Assembly: GCF_052078665.1 (NCBI RefSeq)
Contig: NZ_JBQJIK010000028.1
Span: 1 to 64,000, forward strand
Origin: Inquilinus sp052078665
Lineage (GTDB): Bacteria; Pseudomonadota; Alphaproteobacteria; DSM-16000; Inquilinaceae
DNA: 64,000 nucleotides
Direction of reading: 5' to 3'
This document shows positions 8,438-17,316 of this stretch, piece by piece (positions within the stretch are counted from its first letter, which is position 1; each line of letters opens with the position of its first letter). The notes below the pieces were generated by a model. That model was not told where the DNA came from, made no database searches, and worked only from the letters and a program-made list of their open reading frames with translations. A program made the translations under genes and the position numbers.

Positions 8438-9437
8438 CCAGTAGGCTCTCGGCGCAGTCGACCACCGTGGTGGTCGCGGGACGAGGAGTGAAGCCCAGCA
8501 CGCGTCGGGCCTTCTCCGAGGTCAGCCTGAATTGGCGCCCGAGCAGCGGCGCCAGCGGCTTGAGTTGCGGCTGGAACGGCAGCAGCAGCTGCAGGATGAA
8601 GGCCGGCAGCGTGCGGGTCGGCACCTTGCGGCCCCGCGCGCCGAGGCCGGAGCGCAGCGCCCGGGCGATGTCGGCCATCCACAGGAACTCGCCGGCGGCG
8701 ATGAAGCGCTCGCCGGCGGCCTCGGGCGTGGTCATGGCGCGGATATGGGCGTCGGCGAGGTCGCGGACATCGACGACCCAGAAGCCGAGCGGCGGAATCA
8801 CGGGAGGGCGGCCCTGCGTCAGCCCCTCGATGATCCGGACCGAGCCGAGAGTCTCCGCCGCCAGGATCGGGCCGAACACCGCGCCGGGCAGCACGGTGGC
8901 GAATTCGGTCGTCCCGCCCTCCTGGCGCATGAAATCCCAGGCGGCCCGTTCGGCCAGGATCTTGGAGACCCGGTAGGCGTCGAATTGCGGGTCGTCCGGG
9001 TCGGCCCACATGGTCTCGTCGCTGACCGTGTCCGAGCTCAGCGGCGGCCGGGCGGTCGCGGCCGCCGAGGTCATCACCACGCGCCTGACCCCGGCCGCCA
9101 CGGCGGCCCGGAGCACGCGCAACGTGCCGTCGCGGGCGGGGCCGACATAGGCATTCCGGTCGGCCGGGTCGGGGCCGCCGAGGGGCGAGGCGACATGCAG
9201 GACATAATCGCAGCCGGCCATCGCGGCGTCCCAGCCGTCCTCCGCCGTCAGGTCGGCGATGGCGAAGCTCAGCCCGTCATCCGAAGCGCCGCCGCGGGCC
9301 ACGGCCGCCCGGGCCGCGAGCTCCTTCGCCGGGCTGCGGATGGTGGTGCGCACGGCATAGCCGCGGTTCAGCAGCTCGACGATGCACCAGCCGGCGACGA
9401 AGCCAGTTCCGCCGGTCACCAGGACTGTCTCGGTCAT
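8412..9437 (-). CDS. NAD(P)-dependent epimerase/dihydroflavonol-reductase-like protein
   Basis: A 341-residue extended short-chain dehydrogenase. It has the N-terminal Rossmann motif VTGGTGFVAGW and the catalytic tyrosine-lysine in AYRVSKILAE. Such enzymes reduce ketones or aldehydes with NADPH; the substrate is not evident. ATG 9437 is chosen for the GGAG five bases upstream; earlier methionines at 9455 and 9464 are in frame. It is divergent from a TetR gene, with a 10-bp palindrome between them, so it is probably the TetR target. Confidence 0.87.
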   Translation of the reverse strand: MTETVLVTGGTGFVAGWCIVELLNRGYAVRTTIRSPAKELAARAAVARGGASDDGLSFAIADLTAEDGWDAAMAGCDYVLHVASPLGGPDPADRNAYVGPARDGTLRVLRAAVAAGVRRVVMTSAAATARPPLSSDTVSDETMWADPDDPQFDAYRVSKILAERAAWDFMRQEGGTTEFATVLPGAVFGPILAAETLGSVRIIEGLTQGRPPVIPPLGFWVVDVRDLADAHIRAMTTPEAAGERFIAAGEFLWMADIARALRSGLGARGRKVPTRTLPAFILQLLLPFQPQLKPLAPLLGRQFRLTSEKARRVLGFTPRPATTTVVDCAESLLATTGPARA

Positions 9438-9468
9438 CTCGTCTCCGGAGGCCATTGTGTCCAAAATC

Positions 9469-9478
9469 TACGGCCGTA
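9469..9478. promoter_or_regulatory. 10-bp palindrome between reductase and tetR, candidate operator
   Basis: TACGGCCGTA is a perfect palindrome, 31 bp before the reductase start and 43 bp before the TetR start. The position fits a shared operator for the TetR-family repressor; the sequence alone cannot prove it. Confidence 0.4.
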
Positions 9479-9521
9479 TACATTGGAGGGAGGCCATAAG
9501 TCTACAAGTGTGTGATTAGCG

Positions 9522-10121
9522 ATGACCAAGACGGACACTCAACCCGGCACCCGGCGTCGGCGGAACGCGGCGGCCACCCGCGAGGCGATCCTGGCCTCGG
9601 CGCGGCAGGCCTTCGCGCGGTCGGGCTACGACGGCGCCGGGGTGCGCGAGATCGCGGCCGGGGCGGGGGTCACCGCCATGCTGGTGAACCGCTATTTCGG
9701 CTCGAAGGAACGGCTGTTCGCCGAGGTAGTCGCGGCGACCATGGCGGACCCGACGATCCTGACCCCGGCCAATCTGGCGTCGCCCCGGCTCGGCGAGACC
9801 ATCGCCAAGGCCCTGGTCGACATCACCCGCACCGGCGCCACGCCGCTCGACGGCTTCCTGATCATGATCCACTCGGCCTCCAGCCGGCGCGCCGCCGAGA
9901 TCGCCTGCGAGCAGATCGAGCAGGGCCACCAGACCGTGCTGGCCGGCGCGCTGCAGGGCAACCTGGCGCCGCAGCGGGCGGCGCTGATCCTGGCCTTCGT
10001 CGCCGGGGTCCAGATCATGCGCCAGGTGATCGGCCTGCCGGCGCTGGCCGAGGCCGAGCCCGAGGCTCTGGCGAGGCTGATGGCGCCGCTGCTGCAGCGG
10101 CTGGTCGACGGCGAACCCTAG
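9522..10121 (+). CDS. TetR/AcrR-family transcriptional repressor
   Basis: A 199-residue TetR-type protein. The helix-turn-helix lies in residues about 18-62 (AILASARQAFARSGYDGAG, VREIAAGAGVTAMLVNRYFG, SKERLFAEV), followed by the all-helical ligand-binding domain. The divergent reductase gene suggests control of a detoxification or aldehyde/ketone-reduction function. Its TAG stop shares the CTAG tetramer with the convergent phosphatase stop. Confidence 0.9.
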   Translation: MTKTDTQPGTRRRRNAAATREAILASARQAFARSGYDGAGVREIAAGAGVTAMLVNRYFGSKERLFAEVVAATMADPTILTPANLASPRLGETIAKALVDITRTGATPLDGFLIMIHSASSRRAAEIACEQIEQGHQTVLAGALQGNLAPQRAALILAFVAGVQIMRQVIGLPALAEAEPEALARLMAPLLQRLVDGEP

Positions 10122-10906
10122 AGCCGCCAGACCCGCAAGCCGCGCATCCGGTCGCCATGGATCAGCACCGCCGACAGGCAGCCGGTGGCGAAGGCGCCGG
10201 TGTCGACGTCGATGCGGTGCGGGTGGTCCAGGTCCAGCCGGTCGGCCGGGGTGTGGCCGTGGATCACCGCGACGCCCTCGGGGAAGGGGTCGGGCCAGTC
10301 CAGGAACGGGTCGCGGATCCACAGCAGCGTGCGGCGGTCCTGCTCCGCCAGCGGGCGCTGCGGGTCGATGCCGGCATGGACGAAGACCAGGTCGCCGATC
10401 CGATGGGTGACCGGGCAGCCGCGCAGCCAGCCCAACAGGTCGGGCCCGATCGCCGCCCGCACCCGGGCGCGCCAGTCGCCGTCGAGATCGGTGACGCCGC
10501 ATTCGGCCAGCACCCGCTCGCCGCCATAGCTCAGCCAGAACTGCAGGCTGTTGTGATCGGTGGCGCCGTCCAGCAGCGCCAGCATGCGGTCGTCGTGATT
10601 GCCGAGCAGGGTGATCGTCTCGGCGCCCGCGACGCCCTGCCGCGCCAGGGCCAGGGCCCGCAGATTCTCCGGGCCGCGGTCGACCAGGTCGCCGAGATGG
10701 ATCAGGGTGCAGCCGGTACCGCCGGGCAGGGCCGCGAACTCCGCCGCCACCAGCCGGTGCATCGCCTGCAAGAGGTCAGCCTGGCCGTGCACGTCGCCGA
10801 TCGCGGCCACCGCGCGGCCCGGCGGCAGCGGCCGGATCGCCGGGCGCCAGGGATCGCGGCGCGGGTCGAGATGGCGCGGCAGCCTGTCGAGATCCTCCGG
10901 CTTCAT
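10118..10906 (-). CDS. metallophosphoesterase (PPP-like serine/threonine phosphatase)
   Basis: A 262-residue cytoplasmic metallophosphatase of the bacterial PPP type. The dinuclear metal motifs are intact: GDVHGQ, GDLVDRGPE, GNHDDRM, and later histidines in FVHAG and VIHGHT. Substrates could be phosphoproteins or small phosphoesters such as diadenosine tetraphosphate. ATG 10906 (MKPEDL) is the first methionine before the conserved core. The frame continues open far upstream, but that part is not coding-like. Confidence 0.88.
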   Translation of the reverse strand: MKPEDLDRLPRHLDPRRDPWRPAIRPLPPGRAVAAIGDVHGQADLLQAMHRLVAAEFAALPGGTGCTLIHLGDLVDRGPENLRALALARQGVAGAETITLLGNHDDRMLALLDGATDHNSLQFWLSYGGERVLAECGVTDLDGDWRARVRAAIGPDLLGWLRGCPVTHRIGDLVFVHAGIDPQRPLAEQDRRTLLWIRDPFLDWPDPFPEGVAVIHGHTPADRLDLDHPHRIDVDTGAFATGCLSAVLIHGDRMRGLRVWRL

Positions 10907-11122
10907 GGCGTTGCGTCTCGGTTCGATCGAATCATGGCGCCCATCATAACAATGCTGCGCCGGGGTTGCAGGATGCTGTGCAGCACTTAGGTAAGTCGTG
11001 CGGACGGCCGATATCGCACCACCCCGAGTGTGGGAGGTCCCGCGACGCGCCGTGGCATGCGGCCCGGCGCGACCCGATCGACAGGCCGCCTCGAGGGGCG
11101 GCTCCATCGACAGGAGCACGCG

Positions 11123-11428
11123 ATGAAGCTCAACACCGCATTGGTCGACCGGACGGTGACCCGGTTCGGGGCCCAGGCCCTGCCCGACAACCATCCAGCC
11201 ATGTCCCAGCTGAGCACCATGTTCGGCGAGCACACTTTCCTCCTCGACGGCGAGGGCCTCTACATCCTCGAGGCGGTGGAACTGCCGCCGGCCGGGGCTC
11301 CGGCGGGGCAGGTGATCAAGCTGGCCAGCTGGGCGGATGCCGAGCGGACGACGCTGGCACCGCACGAGCCCGAACCGACCGACGTCGTCATCGAGCTCGG
11401 GCCGATCGATCCCGACAAGGACGCCTGA
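11123..11428 (+). CDS. conserved hypothetical protein, 101 residues
   Basis: A 101-residue acidic soluble protein beginning MKLNTALVDRTVTRFG, with a PDNHPAMSQL segment and an acidic tail (PEPTDVVIELGPIDPDKDA). The start follows CAGGAG with good spacing. No domain is recognised. It is followed on the same strand by two more small genes, a VirK-like secreted protein and a UPF0303 protein, but gaps of 132 and 69 bp make an operon uncertain. Confidence 0.6.
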   Translation: MKLNTALVDRTVTRFGAQALPDNHPAMSQLSTMFGEHTFLLDGEGLYILEAVELPPAGAPAGQVIKLASWADAERTTLAPHEPEPTDVVIELGPIDPDKDA

Positions 11429-11560
11429 CGACAGCGGGCGGCCGGGCAGAGGTCCGGCCGCCCGTGTCCTCCGCGGCCCGCCATCGGCGCGAATCGGATA
11501 GGATCGCCGTCCCATGGCCGGAGGTCCGGCCGCCCTATCCACCGGAAGGACTCGCTGCCG

Positions 11561-11998
11561 ATGACCCGTCATCCGTTCGGCCGCGCCTCGGCCGCGGCGC
11601 TGCTCGTCCTGCTCACCGCCGCGGCGCCGGCGCGGGCCGGCTGGGACTACGCCAAGCTCGACCGCGAGCTGCGCGAGGGCGACAAGCCGAGCGTGATCAT
11701 CGACCTGGCCAAATGCCTCGACCCCTCCGGCGCCGGTGGCCCACCGGTGGTCGCGGTGCCGACCTTCAGCACCTACAACCTGACGCCGCAATTCATCGCC
11801 ACCTCCGAGACCCATGCCTTCGAGGCGGCGAATGGCGCCATGTCGCTGGAATACATCCGGCTGCGGATCTTCCCGGACAACACCGCCGAGCTGAGCCTGA
11901 AGCATCTGAACCCGTCGACCTATGAGCCGGTCGGGCCGGCGACGGTGCTGCGTTGCCGGCTGACCGACGGCTCGCTGACCCTGCGCGACGGGGACTGA
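11561..11998 (+). CDS. VirK-family secreted protein
   Basis: A 145-residue protein with a Sec signal peptide (residues 1 to about 26: basic start, hydrophobic AAALLVLLTAAAPARA). The mature part matches the VirK family (IIDLAKCLDP, TFSTYNLTP, LEYIRLRIFPDNTAELS). VirK was named in Agrobacterium virulence and related proteins are periplasmic; their biochemical role is unknown. Two cysteines (CLD and LRCRL) could form a disulfide. Confidence 0.7.
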   Translation: MTRHPFGRASAAALLVLLTAAAPARAGWDYAKLDRELREGDKPSVIIDLAKCLDPSGAGGPPVVAVPTFSTYNLTPQFIATSETHAFEAANGAMSLEYIRLRIFPDNTAELSLKHLNPSTYEPVGPATVLRCRLTDGSLTLRDGD

Positions 11999-12067
11999 CG
12001 GCGGCGCCATGGCGCATCGGCGGCGCGGCTGTGGCAGGATCGGTCCAGGAGATTCGAGGAGGGACCG

Positions 12068-12532
12068 ATGACCGACCATGCCGCCCGCACCGCCGAGCTG
12101 GAGGCCGAGGAGGCGCGGCTGGCCTTCGACCGCTTCGACTTCGCCGAGGCCTGGGCGATCGGCCGGACGCTGGTCGAGGCGGCGCCGGCGCCGGTCGCGA
12201 TCCGCATCCAGCTCGGCGACCGGGTGCTGTTCGCCGCTTCGCTCGACGGCACCGCGGCCGACAACCAGATCTGGCTCGACCTGAAATCGGCCGCCGTCCG
12301 CCAGTTCGGCCACAGCACGCTGTGGCTGCACCACCGGCTCAAGGCGCGCGGCCGGACCCTGGCCGAGAGCCCGTCGGTGCGCACGCCGATGATCGATCAT
12401 GGCGGCGGCTTCCCGATCCGCATCGGCGCGCAGGTGGTCGGGTTCATCGGCGTCTCCGGCCTGCCGCACGAGGACGACCACCGGCTGATCACCAGCGCGA
12501 TCGAGCAGTACAAGGCGGGGCGGGCGGGTTAG
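12068..12532 (+). CDS. UPF0303 / haem-degrading-domain (HbpS-like) protein
   Basis: A 154-residue cytoplasmic protein of the UPF0303/HbpS-like fold. It begins with a helical stretch (EAEEARLAFDRF), then the core with DNQIWLDLKSAAVRQFGHST, and ends with GFIGVSGLPHEDDHRLI, both characteristic of the family. Relatives bind haem or act as small-molecule sensors; the function here is not established. Its TAG stop overlaps the convergent ybiB-like TAA stop by four bases. Confidence 0.82.
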   Translation: MTDHAARTAELEAEEARLAFDRFDFAEAWAIGRTLVEAAPAPVAIRIQLGDRVLFAASLDGTAADNQIWLDLKSAAVRQFGHSTLWLHHRLKARGRTLAESPSVRTPMIDHGGGFPIRIGAQVVGFIGVSGLPHEDDHRLITSAIEQYKAGRAG

Positions 12533-13560
12533 CCGTTCCGCTCCCGCCACAGCGCCGTCGCCCGCTCCAGGTGGCGGGCATGGGCGGCGTCGCCGCTGTC
12601 GCCGGCGATCACCGCCAGAGCGACGGCGGCGGTGCCGACCACCGTCGCCTCGGCCGCGGGATCCTCCGCGGCGCCGGTCCAGACCGCGCGGAAATGCTCC
12701 AGGTCGTGGCGCGCCAGCCGCTCGCCGCGGCCTTCGCCGACGATCGGCGGCACCGTCTCGTCCAGCGCCTCGCCGGCCACCAGGCGCTGCAGCGACAGCG
12801 CCTTCAAGGGCGTGCGCTCGGCCTCGCCGCCGGCGCCCTTGACCACGCAGAGGTCGCTCTGGCCCAGCAGGCCCGCAGTGTCGCGGTGCAGATCCTGATA
12901 GGCCGGGTGAAACACGCCGACGAAGCTGGCCTTGGCCGCGAACGGGTTCAGCAGCCGGGCGGCGGAGTTGACCGGGCTGCGCAGCCCCAGCACCGGCCGC
13001 AGCTCCATCAGCTCGGTCAAAGTGCGGCTGACCGCGCGCAGCGGCAGATAGGCGAAGCGGGCGGTGTCGAGCGTCCGGGCCGCCTCGGCCGGGGTCTCGC
13101 CCACCGGCAGGCCCAGCGCCCGCACCGCATCCTCGGTCTCGATGCCCTCGGTGACCCGGACATTGATGCCGTGCATCAGCACCGGATGGCCGGCGCGGGC
13201 GACCAGCAGGGCCGACAGCAGGAACCAGGGCGCGCCGCGGGTCTTGCCGGCGGCGTAGGACGGCCAGTCGAGAGCCGGCCGGGTCGCCGGGGCGGCAGTG
13301 ACCACGGCGCGGGCGGCGCGGATCATGCCGGCCAGCTCGGCCGCCGTCTCGCCGCGATAGCGCTCCAGCAGCAGGAAGGCACCGACCTGCATGGGGTCGG
13401 CCTCGCCGGACAGGATGATGGCGAAGGCGTCCTGCGCCTCGGCCTCGGTCAGCGGCCGCGACCGCCCGGGGCCGCGGCCGATCGCCGCCAGATGCGCCGC
13501 CATGCGCTGCCGCGGCGGCGAGTCCAGGGTGGCGGTCACGGTTTCGACGTCGCTGGCCAT
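12529..13560 (-). CDS. ybiB: YbiB/TrpD2-like glycosyltransferase-fold protein
   Basis: A 343-residue protein related to anthranilate phosphoribosyltransferase but of the YbiB (TrpD2) branch. In E. coli this branch binds nucleic acid and is linked to the LexA/SOS regulon rather than tryptophan synthesis. Visible: the helical N-terminal domain (EAQDAFAIILSGEADPMQVG), a GINVRVTEGIETEDAV segment and LGLRSPVNSAARLLNPF in place of the TrpD phosphate-binding loop. ATG 13560 follows GAGAG. No trp genes are nearby, which supports the YbiB reading. Confidence 0.8.
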   Translation of the reverse strand: MASDVETVTATLDSPPRQRMAAHLAAIGRGPGRSRPLTEAEAQDAFAIILSGEADPMQVGAFLLLERYRGETAAELAGMIRAARAVVTAAPATRPALDWPSYAAGKTRGAPWFLLSALLVARAGHPVLMHGINVRVTEGIETEDAVRALGLPVGETPAEAARTLDTARFAYLPLRAVSRTLTELMELRPVLGLRSPVNSAARLLNPFAAKASFVGVFHPAYQDLHRDTAGLLGQSDLCVVKGAGGEAERTPLKALSLQRLVAGEALDETVPPIVGEGRGERLARHDLEHFRAVWTGAAEDPAAEATVVGTAAVALAVIAGDSGDAAHARHLERATALWRERNG

Positions 13561-13730
13561 GGCCTGTCTCTCGCAGTGTCGCTTGCGAATGGTTAGCGCG
13601 GGCCGCCCGGCCCGTCGAGCTTCGCCGGGGTCGCGGGCGCATTGTATGGCTGCCGGCCTTGTAGGAAGATCTGCGCAGAAGGCCAAGAACCGGGACGGAT
13701 TGGGATGGTGCTGAAGCAGATGGCGGGCCG

Positions 13731-15344
13731 ATGACGCGGACGATCGGAACGTTCGACACTGTCATCGTCGGCGCCGGCTCGGCCGGCTGCGTGCTGGCCA
13801 ACCGCCTGTCGGCCGACCCGAAGGCCTCGGTGCTGCTGCTGGAGGCCGGGGGCAAGCCGGGCACCATCTGGGTCCATATTCCCGTCGGCTATCTCTACAC
13901 CCATGGCGACCCGCGCCTCGACTGGTGCTTCAAGACCGAGCACGAGGCCGGGCTGGGCGGCCGCGCGATCAACTATCCGCGCGGCAAGGTGCTGGGCGGC
14001 TGCTCCGCCATCAACGGCATGATCTACATGCGCGGCCAGGCGCGCGACTACGACCAGTGGCGGCAGCTCGGCAATGCCGGCTGGGGCTGGGACGACGTGC
14101 TGCCCCATTTCATCCGGTCGGAGGATCATTGGCAGGGCCGCTCGGCCTTCCACGGCGCCGGCGGCGAATGGCGGGTCGAGCCGCAGCGCCTGTCCTGGAA
14201 AATCCTCGACGCCTTCCGCCAGGCCGCGGCCGAGGCCGGCATCCCGCCGACCGAGGATTTCAACACCGGCGACAACGAGGGCTGCGGCTATTTCCAGGTG
14301 AACCAGCGCCGCGGCATCCGCTGGACCACGGCCAAGGGATTCCTCAAGCCGGCGCTGAAGCGGCCCAACCTGGCGGTCGAGACCCACGCCCAGGTGCTGA
14401 AGCTGCATCTCGAGGGCAAGCGCGTCGCCGGCGTGGTGTTCCGCCGGCCGGACGGCACCGAGGCCTATGCCGCGGCGGGGGAGGTGGTCCTGGCCGCCGG
14501 CGCCGTCGGCTCCCCGGCCATCCTGCAGCATTCCGGCATCGGCCCGGCCGATCTCCTGGCCGCGCACGACGTGCAGCCGGTGCACGACCTGCCGGGGGTG
14601 GGCGAGAACCTGCAGGACCATCTGCAGCTGCGCCTGGTCTACAAGGTCAAGGGCGTGCCGACCCTGAACGAGCGGGCGAACCGGCTGCTCGGCCGCATCG
14701 GCATGGGCGTCGAATACGCGCTGTTCCGCAGCGGCCCGCTGAGCATGGCGCCGAGCCAGCTCGGCGCCTTCGCCCGCAGCGACGCGGCGCAGGAGACGGC
14801 CAATCTCGAATACCATGTCCAGCCGCTCAGCCTCGACCGGTTCGGCGAGCCGCTGCACAGCACTCCGGCCTTCACCGCCTCGGTCTGCAACCTGCGGCCG
14901 CACAGCCGCGGTTCGATCCGGATCAAGAGCCCGGACCCGACGGCGTCGCCGGCGATCCGGCCGAACTACCTGTCGGAGGAGGCGGACCGCCTCGTGGCCG
15001 TCGACGCCATCCGGCTGACCCGGCGAATCGCCGCGGCGCCGGCCCTGGCCCGCTATGCGCCGGAGGAGCTGCGGCCGGGCCCGGCGCTGCAGGACGAGGC
15101 CGAGTTGATGCGGGCGGCGGGCGACATCGCCACCACCATCTTCCACCCGGTCGGCACCTGCAAGATGGGCCGGGACCCGCTGGCCGTGGTCGACGAGCGG
15201 CTGCGGGTGCGCGGTTTGGCGGGGTTGCGCATCGCCGACGCCTCGATCATGCCGACCATCACCTCGGGCAACACCAACGCGCCCACCATCATGATCGCCG
15301 AGAAGGCATCGGCGATGATCCTCGAGGATCGCCGCCCGGGCTGA
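13731..15344 (+). CDS. GMC-family FAD-dependent oxidoreductase (choline-dehydrogenase-like)
   Basis: A 537-residue flavoprotein oxidising an alcohol. The N-terminal FAD site reads DTVIVGAGSAGCVLANRLS; GMC signature 1 lies near GGCSAINGMIYMRGQ and signature 2 near GAVGSPAILQHSGIGP. The C-terminal active site has the histidine of HPVGTCKMG and the asparagine of NTNAPTIMIAEKAS. The substrate cannot be told; the choline/betaine regulators and betaine aldehyde dehydrogenase are absent nearby. It is followed nine bases later by an SDR and then a methyltransferase, forming a likely operon. Confidence 0.9.
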   Translation: MTRTIGTFDTVIVGAGSAGCVLANRLSADPKASVLLLEAGGKPGTIWVHIPVGYLYTHGDPRLDWCFKTEHEAGLGGRAINYPRGKVLGGCSAINGMIYMRGQARDYDQWRQLGNAGWGWDDVLPHFIRSEDHWQGRSAFHGAGGEWRVEPQRLSWKILDAFRQAAAEAGIPPTEDFNTGDNEGCGYFQVNQRRGIRWTTAKGFLKPALKRPNLAVETHAQVLKLHLEGKRVAGVVFRRPDGTEAYAAAGEVVLAAGAVGSPAILQHSGIGPADLLAAHDVQPVHDLPGVGENLQDHLQLRLVYKVKGVPTLNERANRLLGRIGMGVEYALFRSGPLSMAPSQLGAFARSDAAQETANLEYHVQPLSLDRFGEPLHSTPAFTASVCNLRPHSRGSIRIKSPDPTASPAIRPNYLSEEADRLVAVDAIRLTRRIAAAPALARYAPEELRPGPALQDEAELMRAAGDIATTIFHPVGTCKMGRDPLAVVDERLRVRGLAGLRIADASIMPTITSGNTNAPTIMIAEKASAMILEDRRPG

Positions 15345-15353
15345 GGAGGTTTC

Positions 15354-16049
15354 ATGGAGTTCCAGGATCGTCATGTCGTGATCACCGGCGGCACCGGCGC
15401 GCTCGGCGCGGCGGTGGTCGGGCTGCTGCTCGAGGCCGGTGCCACCTGCCACGTCCCGGTCCGCGACCTGAAGGATTCGCGCCGCTTTGCCCATCGCGGC
15501 CATGACCGGGTGGTGCTGTCGCCGGTGCCGGACCTGACCGACGAGGCGTCGGTGGCGGCGTTCTACGGGGCGCTGCCCGGACTCTGGGCCTCGATCCATG
15601 TCGCCGGCGGCTTCGCCATGGCACCGGTCGGCGACACCGACAAGTCGATGCTGCAGCGGCAGCTCGACACCAACCTGATCAGCGCCTTCCTGTGCTGCCG
15701 TGCCGCTGTCGCGGCGATCGGGCAGGGCGGCGGCCGCATCGTCAATGTCGCGGCCCGGCCGGCGCTGGAATGGCGCCAGGGCGCCGGCATGACCGCCTAC
15801 ACCGCGTCCAAGGCGGCGCTGGCCGCCCTGACCGTGGCGCTGGCGCAGGAGGTTGCGGGGCAGGGCATCCTGGTGAACGCGGTGGCCCCCTCGATCATGG
15901 ACACCCCGGCCAACCGCGCCGCCATGCCCAAGGCCGACCCCGCCGCCTGGCCGAAGGTGGAGGAGGTGGCGGCGACCATCCTGCACCTGTCCTCGCCGGC
16001 CAATAAGGTCGGCCGTGGCGCGATCGTGCCGGTTTACGGCAAGGCGTGA
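15354..16049 (+). CDS. short-chain dehydrogenase/reductase, dihydropteridine-reductase-like
   Basis: A 231-residue SDR with the cofactor motif ITGGTGALGAA, the asparagine of LDTNLISAF and the catalytic YTASK. The serine normally 13 residues before the tyrosine is not present (NVAARPALEWRQGAGMTAY), as also happens in dihydropteridine reductases, which use only Tyr and Lys. The natural substrate is unknown. It starts after a textbook GAGGAGG and its TGA overlaps the GTG start of the methyltransferase, so the two are translationally coupled. Confidence 0.85.
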   Translation: MEFQDRHVVITGGTGALGAAVVGLLLEAGATCHVPVRDLKDSRRFAHRGHDRVVLSPVPDLTDEASVAAFYGALPGLWASIHVAGGFAMAPVGDTDKSMLQRQLDTNLISAFLCCRAAVAAIGQGGGRIVNVAARPALEWRQGAGMTAYTASKAALAALTVALAQEVAGQGILVNAVAPSIMDTPANRAAMPKADPAAWPKVEEVAATILHLSSPANKVGRGAIVPVYGKA

Positions 16050-16591
16050 CCGGGCCGGTCTCTCCGCGCATCCTGGCCGCGGTCGACCTGCTGGCTCCGC
16101 GGCCGGGGGAGAGGCTGCTGGAGATCGGCTGCGGCACCGGCCAGGCGATCCAGGCGGTGATGACCCGCGCGCCGACCGCGACCGTGGTCGCCATCGACCG
16201 CTCCGACACCGCCGCGGCGCGGGCGCGGACCGTCAACGCGGCGGCAATAGCGGCCGGGCGGGTGAGCATCTTGAAGGGCGACATCGAGCACGGGCCGGTG
16301 GAGCCGGGCGGCTTCGACCGGATCTTTGCCATCCGCGCGAACAGCTTCTGGACCCGTCCCGGCCTGGCCCTGCCGCATGTCGTCCGCAGCCTGCGCCCGG
16401 GAGGGGAGGTCTGGATCATTTACGACGAGCCGGCGGACCGAACCGTCGAGACGATCCGGTCGTCGCTTGCGGCTTTTGGTCTCCAGGCCGTCCGGACCGA
16501 AGCGGTGCCGGGGGCGCTCGCGATCATCGGGGCGAAGCCAGGCCCGGCGAGCCAGAGCCGTCCGACGTGGTTTCGATCTCGATTCAGTTGA
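16046..16591 (+). CDS. class I SAM-dependent methyltransferase
   Basis: A 181-residue protein with the SAM-binding motif LLEIGCGTGQAI and motif II VVAIDRSD; later strands read FDRIFAIRAN and LRPGGEVWIIYDE. The methyl acceptor is unknown. It starts with GTG at 16046, overlapping the SDR stop by four bases (GTGA). The 3' end overlaps the convergent NlpC/P60-like gene by eight bases. Confidence 0.82.
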   Translation: MTGPVSPRILAAVDLLAPRPGERLLEIGCGTGQAIQAVMTRAPTATVVAIDRSDTAAARARTVNAAAIAAGRVSILKGDIEHGPVEPGGFDRIFAIRANSFWTRPGLALPHVVRSLRPGGEVWIIYDEPADRTVETIRSSLAAFGLQAVRTEAVPGALAIIGAKPGPASQSRPTWFRSRFS

Positions 16592-17048
16592 GACCGACCA
16601 GCCATCCGATCCGGCGATTGGGCTTCTGGAAGACAGCGAGGTCGGTGACCTGGATCGAATCCCCGAACCTCGTGTCGTTGCCCTTGGAGCAATGAACGAC
16701 GTGGGTGTCGTCGAGGATGATCCCGATATGGCCCTGATGGCCGTTGCTGTCCGGGAAGACGATCACGGCGCCCGGCCGGCTCTGGCTCTCCTCCATGATC
16801 CCTGTGCTCTTGCCGATGTCGGTCCAGACCGCGGTGGTCTCGAACCAGCCGTTGTTGAACCGGACGTAGAAGTGCTCGGTCATCATCCGGCTGAAGCCGA
16901 AACACCAGGCGACGAAGCCGGTGCAGTCGCATTGCCCGCCGGCGGCCGGGGTGGGCGAGCCCGGGTTCATGCCGCCCTTGCCCAGCTTGTAGCGAATCCC
17001 CTGGCCGACGGCGGAATGCGCGCGCCCCAGAACGGCGTCCAGCATCAT
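16584..17048 (-). CDS. NlpC/P60-like cysteine hydrolase
   Basis: A 154-residue protein with the NlpC/P60 order of catalytic residues: C42 in QCDCTGFVAW, H107 in GHQGHIGII and a third polar site near H119 (VVHCSKGND). Enzymes of this fold cleave peptidoglycan peptides or amide bonds. There is no signal peptide, which is unusual for a wall hydrolase and leaves open a cytoplasmic role or specialised export. The start is fixed by AGGAGG six bases before the ATG at 17048. It is divergent from the peptide-uptake operon. Confidence 0.75.
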   Translation of the reverse strand: MMLDAVLGRAHSAVGQGIRYKLGKGGMNPGSPTPAAGGQCDCTGFVAWCFGFSRMMTEHFYVRFNNGWFETTAVWTDIGKSTGIMEESQSRPGAVIVFPDSNGHQGHIGIILDDTHVVHCSKGNDTRFGDSIQVTDLAVFQKPNRRIGWLVGLN

Positions 17049-17254
17049 GATATGCCTCCTTGGAAATGAGCTCTCGAGAAAGGGCCATGCAGAATAGGCC
17101 GACATCATCGGGCGGTTCCGCGACGTCGCCATCCTCCAAACGGACGATGCCATGCGATTTTTTCGACGTTGCCCGTGCGGGCCGTCGGATCGAGCCGATC
17201 AAGCGCGTCGGCACGGCGACCGCGGGTCATGATCTTCCCTGTCGGCCGTCTTGT

Positions 17255-17271
17255 CTGATTTGTCCGATCAG
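17255..17271. promoter_or_regulatory. dyad CTGAT-N7-ATCAG upstream of the peptide operon
   Basis: CTGAT and ATCAG are separated by seven bases, 45 bp before the hydrolase start at 17317. The size and spacing would suit a regulator such as a GntR-type protein, but none is encoded next to it. The rest of the 268-bp gap shows nothing else recognisable. Confidence 0.3.
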
Positions 17272-17316
17272 TCTAGCGTTTCGCGACGCAAAAAAGATCA
17301 TGACGGGGATGGCAGG

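Noticed and set aside
10118..13867. 1249-codon minus-strand open frame
   Set aside because: Only the last 262 codons (phosphatase, from 10906) encode a recognisable protein. The rest runs antisense to or out of frame with the well-supported genes at 11123-13560.
13731..15344. Calling the GMC enzyme choline dehydrogenase (betA)
   Set aside because: The family is broad and no betI, betB or choline transporter is adjacent, so only the family-level name is supported.
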